A program made the position numbers and the translations under genes. 64,000 nt of DNA, taken from contig QJPP01003484.1 in the NCBI GenBank assembly GCA_003996215.1, forward strand, positions 1 through 64,000, in the 5' to 3' direction. Under the pieces are notes generated by a model. It made no database searches and was not told the DNA's origin. It saw only the letters and a program-made list of their open reading frames with translations. This document shows, in pieces, positions 57,320 through 64,000 of this stretch (position 1 is its first letter; every line of letters starts with the position of its first letter). The DNA is from Jaltomata sinuosa (Eukaryota; Streptophyta; Magnoliopsida; Solanales; Solanaceae).

Positions 57320-57336
57320 GTACCTTAAGCTTGAAA

Positions 57337-58605
57337 ATGGCAAGAATTGTACATGAAGATGCCAACCAAGTAGTCAACGAAGAGTACTTTGACCAAGGAA
57401 CCTTCGTATCCGTCAAGTGCTCCCAAATCTACGAATATCTCTTGACAAAACCAATCATGAGGGAGTGAGGTATCGTGTTTGATAGATTGGAGGAGAAATG
57501 GGGTGACTTCTATATGAAGTTGGTTGACAGTGGGTGGATTTGCTTCGCCGTAGAACCAATCAAGGTGAACTTTGCCGTGGTCCGAGAGTTCTATGCCAAT
57601 GCGACTGAGACAGACTTCGCCAACAACTTGATGGTGCAGGTGCGGGGAAAATTGGTTCACTTTGATCCGGAGTTGATCAATGGATATTACAACCTCCTGA
57701 ATGCTGATAATGCCACTTACAAAGCTCGAGCTACAGAAAAGGGGCCCGAGTGGTTTGTGGAACATTTGAAAGATGGCGAGATCCCACAATGGATAGTATT
57801 GAATACAAGGATCGAGTCATCCGAGTTTAACCTCGAAGCCCCCACTTGGATTTTGATTATTTATGCCCGAGTTATGCCATCCAAGAATGAGCCTGAAGTG
57901 ACCACCGACAAAGCGAGGGTGATTTGTGCTCTAATGGAGGGACTCCCGGTGAATGTGGGGTAATTGATTGTGCATGAAATTTAACAAGTATTGCTCGGAG
58001 ATAACAATAGTCTTCTTTTCCCTTTGTTGATCACATACTTGTGCTACCAAGCCGGGGTCGCCAAGTGGGATGAAGAGAATGAGAGTAAGCCAAAGAAAAT
58101 GATCCACCCTTTGAAGAAGAGAGGACCTATGCAAGCATCAAAGAAGAGGAAGATAGATGTGGATTCACCATTATTTGGTCTATTTTGTGAGTCTAGCGAG
58201 ACACGTGAGTCAACCGCTGCTGCTGAAACTATATGTCCTCTCTGAATTGGGCCTCCGACACGCTTCCACATCTCCAACCAAGTCTATGACATGGATGCCC
58301 ATCTTCGTCAGATTATAGCAGGCTTACCTTCGGGTCCGGGTGAGACTTCTACCATACCAGCTTCAGGGTCGGCACCCTCCACTACTCCCAGTGGACCTAC
58401 ACTGGCTAGTGTAGCTAGATAGCAACAACACATCATGGAGATGTTGGTAAAGGTGGAAAGGCGACATAAAAAGTAGAGGGACCATGATAGGAAGCAAAGC
58501 AAGTTCCTCAGGAAGATGATGAGAACTCTGCGGAAGCATTGTGGGTCTGGCGCTGATGAGGGAGATTGGTTCCTTTATGGACCTAGCATCTCTGGTTCAG
58601 AGTGA
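57337..58605 (+). pseudogene. Env-position ORF relic of element F (plant transposon-protein family)
   Basis: A single frame of about 420 codons from ATG 57337 to TGA 58603-58605 with in-frame stops at 57466, 57961, 57982, 58243 and two amber codons near 58420 and 58474. Signature segments of the 'putative plant transposon protein' family: GDFYMKLVDSGWICFA, VVREFYANATETDF, QVRGKLVHFDPELINGYY, EAPTWILIIYARVMPSK, DKARVICALMEGLPVN, and FPLLITYLCYQAGV. The C-terminus is basic (KKMIHPLKKRGPMQASKKRK), then Ser/Pro/Thr-rich, with a coiled-coil end. The same family as the interrupted ORF in E. No signal peptide or clear membrane anchor is visible, so 'env' is positional only. Confidence 0.8.
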
Positions 58606-60610
58606 TACACCCTTTAGGGATCCCCCTCAAACTCTTCTTTTATTTTGTTGTAGTGAGGGCACTGCACGTTGTTAGTTGGGGGTGGCTAGCACTCTATGTA
58701 GGATGTTATTTTATTTTGGATATTGTGCCCTTGTCGGGCTAGTTTGTTTTGTATTGTTGAATATTGATGTTCCCTTTTCGGGCTTGTTTTTGCTAAGTTT
58801 TTCCCTCGTCAGGTTTGTTTATTGATATGGATGGAGTTGATGGTTTAGGTTGTTAGTTCTTTTTTTGTATCTTCTTCGTTTTTCTGTTTATAGCATGTGT
58901 GTTGGATGTTTTAGAGCCAGGGTAAGTCTGAGCACCTGTTAGGCTAGATAGAGCTTGTAAGAGTTAGGACACAACATTGCACATGTTGATGTGCGAATCG
59001 CTCGAGCTTTGCACATGCCCACGGTTGGCTTGTGCGTTGCACGTTCGACCCGCGCTTTAGCATGTGCGAATCGCATGTGCCTATTGATTGTGATGGTTGG
59101 GTTGATCCACTTTGTGTATCCACACCAATTTACATAGATGAATTTACCTAATGATAGACTGAAGGACGTCATTGTTAAGGGAAAATCACCATCTTTTGAG
59201 GTTTTGGTTGCGATTGACTTTTTTGGTAATAATGAAGTAGTCTTGCATGTTCAGTGAAATAAGCACACCCTTCCAAAAATTTTGTGAAAAGTGCATGGCG
59301 AAGATTAATGTTGAGACAACCCCTTTAATCTTTTTTTGACTCTTAGCGTATTAGCGGTGATAATATGAAATGGCTCCTCCTTGATTCTTTATTAGGAAGT
59401 TAAAAATTGATCCTTCTTGAATAATTCGCACGTCATGTCTGGTGAGGTGTAGTTGAATAATTCTCGAGCATCCATGTCATCTAGAACTTACCCCAAATAT
59501 GATTTAAGGAAAAATTCTAGGTGTAACCAAGCTTGGAAAATGACCTAAGGCCCTTTTTGATAGCCACTTAACCCAAATGACTTCCCAAGACATCAACCCT
59601 AGTGAACCCCTTTTGAGCTTGTGACCATCCTTTGGACCCTTGTAACACCTTGACCTTTTTGGAACCTCTACTTTGGCAGACAATCTCCCTAATTTCTTGA
59701 AAAAGAAATGTAGGCTAAAAGCCTAAGTTTGGGGGGGAAACAAAATATAACATAGGCATATTCCTAAGTTTGGGGGTGCATGTGATCAAATGAGGAGAAG
59801 AAAAGAAGTGCACTTCAAGTGCAAGGTAGCACCTTAATGTCGAATTGAAAATTGCTCCAAAAGATCAATCCAATGAGCAAATTGAAAAGCAAAAATAGGT
59901 GCTACCAAATGAAGGTGATATAAGGAATTGAATGATTATGAGTTAAAAAGGAGAATCTTGGGTTGCGTGAGGGAGATATAAGGTGAAGTTGAAATTGAAA
60001 ATGTGAGCGGTGTTCGAAATGAGATCAAAAAGCATTAGGGAGGTGTAGCCACTTGAACCAAATGATATCATCACCTTAGCCCTAGCTAACATCATAACCC
60101 GCAAGTCCTTGGTGATTCCGACCATGGCTACTCTAAATTAGTGGTGATCCACATGAAGGGCAAGCCTATGGTTCGATGTGTGTGCACTTGAATTTCCTTG
60201 TGAGTATGAGTGTTTGTGTTTGTCCCTTGTGATTGTTCTTTGTACATAATGTGTTTTGCGACTTTTGATCTTGTGAGGGCATGCGAATTAGGATAGTTGG
60301 TGACATTGATAAAATCTGAAAATGAGTCAAATGAGCATGTTTTGATAAGCTAGTAGTTTGAGTCACATCTTGAGGATTGGTTGTTGTCACTTGATTGTTC
60401 TTAGTCTCCCATTGTATCATTGAATTGTGTTTTGAAATGAGAGAATGCTTAGAGTAAATTATCATGTGATTGACTAATCGTTAGTACCAACCGGAGTCAT
60501 ACTTGGTGCTTGAAATGGGTTTTCCTTGGCTTGTGGTATTTTCATTTGCGCTTGTGTTTTATGCTTCTTGAGTTAGAATTTTAGGTTGCTTGAGGACAAG
60601 AAATAGTTCA
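58606..60610 (+). other. 3' untranslated region of F
   Basis: No coding sequence. Contents: GTGCGAATCGCATGTGC-type words (58970-59090), the recurrent motif (59151-59190), a 480-bp block (59480-59960) shared with E at 63625-64000, and two internal G-rich tracts AAGTTTGGGGG (near 59730 and 59765) that look like polypurine tracts. Confidence 0.65.
59151..59190 (+). repeat. Recurrent non-coding motif, copy 3 (F)
   Basis: ATGATAGACTGAAGGACGTC then ATTGTTAAGGGAAAATCACC, followed by TTTTGAGGTTTTGGTT, which also resembles the bases after copy 1. Confidence 0.75.
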
Positions 60611-60622
60611 ATTTTGGGGGTT
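60611..60622 (+). promoter_or_regulatory. Polypurine tract of F
   Basis: ATTTTGGGGGTT lies directly before the 3' LTR start TGACAAGTTGG. Confidence 0.7.
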
Positions 60623-61979
60623 TGACAAGTTGGTATTCTACCTACTTATTTATCTTGTAATCTTCTGCTTTTGCTTTTATGAAGTTGATAAATAGTGCAA
60701 CTTGACACAGATTTCTTCTATTTTGCAGATTTCTGTGTTTTAGAAGTGTTCGAGAAAGATTCAAGTGAAAAAAAGTCAAATAGAGCAAAAAGAGGAGTTG
60801 CTAGACACTGGCATTAAATTGGTCATCGCAATAGCGAAGACAGAGCCACGTGATCGCGACGAGTCAGCAGAAACTCAAAGCATTACAACCGCGATAGTGG
60901 ATCACGCGATCACGGTTAAGGAAAAAGTGGAACCTTGCGATCGCGATAGACATGCATGCGATCGTGATGAAGACGTCAGCAACTGTAAGACAGATTTGGA
61001 AAATCCCACTTTTAGAAACCCCAATTCACATAAAACTCTTCCCAGACGATTGGGAACACATCTTTGGCTAATCTTTGGAACTTTTGCCAAATTTGGAGAG
61101 CAAGTTCATCAACCAACATCATAGGAGTGAAGATTTGGATGCTTTTTATTGTAAAATCTTTAGTTTCCATTCTTCAACTCTTCTTCTGAATTGCTATTTT
61201 ATTGGTGTATTGTTGACTTGAGATTTTAGGTTTGTATTAGAGATAATACTTGTAGGGTTATTGAATTCATATATAGACTTTTCTCTTGTTTGATTATTTG
61301 GGTCTATTGAATCCTCCATGCTTGAAATTCTAGTCAATTGTTGCAAATATTGACTTAGCTTGCTAATTTGGGTTTTTGCTAGAGAGAGAAATTCTAAAAT
61401 TCAGGAAGATTCATTTATGGGGATTTGGGGTTTCCACTCTAGATCAAGGCTAGACATAGCTTGGTTGCCGGAAACTCCTATCTAAGAGTTGGGGTTGGAG
61501 ATAACCCAACTCACCCAAGTTATTTGGCTGGCTTACTACTTACTCGTGTTAGTTTGAGAGAGAATACAAGAGATATATGCTCGATTGGTCAAGAGACAGT
61601 TAGGCATACCTTTAGCAAAGACTACCTAGGTGTTAACCGGGTGCAAGTCTTGTGAATTGAATTCACATTCCCAATTCTCCCTTTTTATCCTTGCTTGGTG
61701 AAAGCAAGGTGAAAGCCATTGATCACTCTATCTTTTAATTCATTTTCTTTATCTTTTAGTATTAGTCTAAAAAACCCCTTTGTTATATATATATATATAT
61801 ATATTTCCCCCCCTTCCTAATTGAACTTTAATAAGTTACTTGGATTCTTTATTAGCTCGATCGCGACTACATTATTTCCTTGGGTATGACCCCGACATCC
61901 ATTGGAAATTATAAATTTTGTTTTCCTATCGCGATTGCCGTGATATCAAAGTTTGGGGAGCATAATTTGAGTTTTATCA
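60623..61979 (+). repeat. 3' LTR of element F (1357 bp)
   Basis: TGACAAGTTGG start, GAGTTTTATCA end, followed by the GCGTG target duplication. The GCGATCGCGAT-type words are at 60825-60980. It differs from the 5' LTR by scattered, mainly transition changes and a longer TA run. Confidence 0.92.
61783..61804. repeat. (TA)n microsatellite in the F 3' LTR
   Basis: About 11 TA units; the same place in the 5' LTR (54275-54284) has about five, so the run changed length after insertion. Confidence 0.85.
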
Positions 61980-61984
61980 GCGTG

Positions 61985-62821
61985 TGGTATGACTTTGTGC
62001 GCTCCCGTCTGATACCTTCTTAAAATGAACAAAAGATTACACATAATGGAGCTATGCTGGTAGCTGCAATCATGGTAGGATACCATATCAATATGTGTGA
62101 GGTCATTGCATTAGTGATAAAAAGGAAATCTCAAAGGAGTTGTGATGCATTTCCCTTTTTGGTGCTAATTAGCAAACTTTGTGTGCAAGGCGGTGTTACT
62201 TTATTAGACTGTGATACTCCCACTCTGGCCATTGGCATATTAGATCTTGACAAGAAGACTGACCGAGATGCTCCTCAATTCAAAAGGCATCTGGAAGAGG
62301 CATCAATAGAAGTTGAGAATGATGACGCTGATGCTGAAATACATACCTCTCCTCCATCTCCTCTTGCTTCGAGAACACACACACCTCCAGCCGTTGTGCC
62401 CAGGGGGCCACTGTCTAATATTGAACTCCAAGACCTAGTTGATAAAAATTACAATCATGATAGGCGATTGAGGAAGCTATCCAAGGAACTACCAGAGTTG
62501 ATTGAAAGGGGAGTCAAGTGGGCAATGAAAGAAGTTCTGGAAAGCGTTCTCAATTTGAACAAATGGGTGGACAAGTGTGAGAAATCTCTCAAGACTCTCC
62601 ATAAAGACATGGGCAAAGGGAAAGGAAAAGCACCTATGGTAGATCCAGATCTAACCACCCTTCCTTTACCTCACTCCATTCCCAGACCAATGGATGGGTT
62701 GTTTGTAAACTATAAGGATGAGGTATTGTCCGGTCAAAAAGATCAAAAGCAGGGTGATGATGTGAGTGAGAATTCCTATGATGAGGAAGCAAGTGTTGAG
62801 GATGATGATGAGGAGGAGTAG
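61985..62821 (+). pseudogene. Env-position ORF of element E, C-terminal part
   Basis: Continues the frame interrupted at 53115 by element F, right after the second GCGTG. One stop lies about 45 bases in (TAA near 62024), after which 62054-62821 is open. It reads MLVAAIMVGYHINMCEVIAL and FPFLVLISKLCVQGGV, matching the later part of the plant transposon-protein family. A Pro/Ser spacer follows, then a coiled coil (LEKNYxHDRRLRKLSKEL-like region near 62440-62500), a Lys/Gly patch KGKGKAPMVDP and an acidic Asp/Glu tail. No signal peptide is visible. Confidence 0.75.
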
Positions 62822-64000
62822 TCCTACGGGGAGTTCCACCTCTCTCCCATTGCACAATGAGCATTTTATTGCTTTTATTGCCCTTGTCGGGCATTTTATT
62901 ATTTTATTGCCCTTGAAGGGACCTGTTGACATTCTATTCTTCTAGAATAATTGGATGATCTTGATTTTCATTTATGTTTTGTTTTACCTTGAGCTTATTT
63001 GTGCCCTTACCGGGCTTGATTTTTACAGTGTTGCCGGATTTGTCTTACATGCCCCATTGTCTTGCTACCCGTGCTTTGCAAATACGCTAAAGGCCTATGC
63101 CGAGGCTTGTTTTAAAATAAATCATGAGCATAAAATTCGGATATCACCTTGTTAATAGTAGTTTAGAAATAAACACTGAGGGTTTTATTAATACCGCGGT
63201 TCATTCCCAAGGAGCAAGAGTTTTGATTATTTTCTTTTTTCTCTTTGGTTTTTGTGTCAAACCGGATTGATGCTTCCCTATGATAGATTGAGAGGCGACT
63301 TTCTTAAGGGAAAATGCCAAGTTTTAGTTTAGAATAAAGTCCATAGTTGCTTGTCTCAAAATGGGCCCACCAAAAAATTTCTTGTGGCTAATTGTTTCGA
63401 AAATAAAAGGAAGAAGGGAAATGAATTTTTGAGGAAAAACATTCTCTTGTAATGACTTGCACACTCTCGCTTTGGCTTGATTGACTCACAAATGAGTGTG
63501 TAATGAACTCGAAATAGCTTGTCAAAAATCATTTGCCCCAATTGATTGTGAGATTAATGAAAGAAGTCTTGTGGCATGATGCCTTGTGTGTTGAGGCTTT
63601 ACCTTGATCCTTGTGGATAAGTGTAATCTAGAACTTCCCCCGAATGTGATTCAAGGAAAAATTCTAGGTGTGGCCCGGCTTGGAAGATAACCTTAGGCCA
63701 TTTTTGACAGCCACTTCACCCAAATGACTTCCCACGACTTCAAATCCTAGTGAACCCCTTTTGAGCTTATGACCGTTCTTTGGCACCTTGTAACACCTTT
63801 ACCTTTTTGGAACCTCTATTTTGTCACCGATCCTCCCTAATTGCTTGAAAATGAAATGTAAGCTAAAAGCCTATGTTTTGGGGGGACGAAATAAAACATA
63901 GGCAAATGCCTAAGTTTGGGGGTGCATGTGATCAAATGAGGAGAAGAAAAGAAGTGCACTTCAAGTGCGAGGTAGCACCTTAATTTCGAATTGAAAATTT
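62822..64000 (+). other. 3' untranslated region of E (continues beyond the window)
   Basis: No coding sequence. It has the recurrent motif at 63280-63317, a block from 63625 that parallels 59480-59960 in F, and G-rich tracts (GTTTTGGGGGGA near 63875 and AAGTTTGGGGGTG near 63912). Confidence 0.65.
63280..63317 (+). repeat. Recurrent non-coding motif, copy 4 (E)
   Basis: ATGATAGATTGAGAGGCGAC then TTTCTTAAGGGAAAATGCC, preceded by GATGCTTCCCT. Confidence 0.75.

Larger units (their letters stand above)
53116..61979 (+). mobile_element. Athila-like element 'F' (8864 bp, complete LTRs, GCGTG target duplication) inside E
   Basis: Flanked by GCGTG at 53111-53115 and 61980-61984. LTRs 53116-54461 and 60623-61979, primer-binding site 54465-54482, a Cys-rich ORF relic (54588-55673), an Athila-type pol/env junction word (56113-56162), candidate intron, env-position ORF relic (57337-58605), 3' untranslated part and polypurine tract. 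No gag with the usual motifs, and no protease, RT or integrase recognised. Its 3' untranslated part is clearly homologous to that of E (59480-59960 versus 63625-64000), so F and E are sister subfamilies and F landed in a relative. Confidence 0.92.
47761..64000 (+). mobile_element. Athila-like element 'E' (gag plus env-position ORF), interrupted by F and by the window end
   Basis: 5' LTR 47761-49254, primer-binding site 49259-49276, gag 49382-50713, then an intron-like region and an env-position ORF that starts at 52498, is cut at 53115 by element F and resumes after 61984. The 3' untranslated part runs to the window edge; the 3' LTR is outside. The left flank CCCTA (47756-47760) is the expected target duplication. 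No protease, RT or integrase region is present between gag and the env-position ORF, so it is non-autonomous. Confidence 0.85.

Noticed and set aside
52498..62821. Calling the env-position ORF a true envelope gene
   Set aside because: Neither the E nor the F copy shows a signal peptide, fusion peptide or membrane anchor; the family match is to a plant transposon protein of unknown role.
62634..62932. His/Pro-rich minus-strand open frames
   Set aside because: Antisense to the acidic GAT/GAG-rich tail of the E env-position ORF; composition artefact.

Overview
The window looks like plant (eudicot) heterochromatin made almost entirely of nested LTR retrotransposons. Evidence: tRNA-Asp primer-binding sites matching the Athila lineage of Ty3/gypsy, Tat/Ogre-type gag-pro-RT remnants with a very long LTR, the plant 'putative plant transposon protein' domain, and 3.0-3.6 kb solo LTRs starting TGTAATGACCC. 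I see no host gene, rRNA, tRNA gene or CRISPR array. The species cannot be read from the sequence; Solanaceae or another asterid is a guess.

Layout, left to right. (1) 1-4308: minus-strand Athila-like element 'A' with gag-protease only, cut by the window edge and inserted into the RT of (2) a minus-strand Tat/Ogre-like element, 4309-17093 (RT, a candidate 249-bp intron, protease, gag, an upstream ORF1-like region, PBS, 5.5 kb 5' LTR). A solo Athila-like LTR (11851-13189, target duplication GTTAT) sits inside that LTR. (3) 17094-44707: an older plus-strand Tat/Ogre-like element with a deleted pol and a tandem-repeat-rich 3' UTR. That UTR is interrupted by a minus-strand 3.6 kb LTR (21884-28486), itself invaded by a plus-strand LTR of the same family (21928-24927). 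The 3' LTR (29043-44707) is split by (4) an LTR-body-LTR-body-LTR array of the gag-pro-only family (31659-43804), flanked by one CAACT duplication. (5) 45499-47760: a third TGTAATGACCC LTR, cut by (6) plus-strand element 'E' (47761 to beyond 64000; gag, then an env-position ORF). E's env-position ORF is interrupted by (7) plus-strand element 'F' (53116-61979, target duplication GCGTG), whose 3' half is homologous to E.

How the parts relate. None of the three Athila-like element types shows RT, RNase H or integrase, so all look non-autonomous: A and the array carry gag-pro, E carries gag plus the env-position ORF, F carries a Cys-rich ORF plus the env-position ORF. They would need enzymes supplied in trans. 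Most ORFs are broken by C-to-T type stops, as expected in methylated DNA; E's gag and the second array copy's gag-pro (one amber codon) are the best preserved.

Least ordinary signals: the three-LTR array whose outer LTRs share variants absent from the middle one; CpG-rich palindrome clusters just upstream of the TATA box in four Athila-like LTR families, with a different word in each; repeat clusters and candidate introns upstream of the env-position ORF in both E and F; a roughly 40-nt non-coding motif occurring four times in E and F; and an intron-bearing versus intron-free pair of Ogre-like elements.
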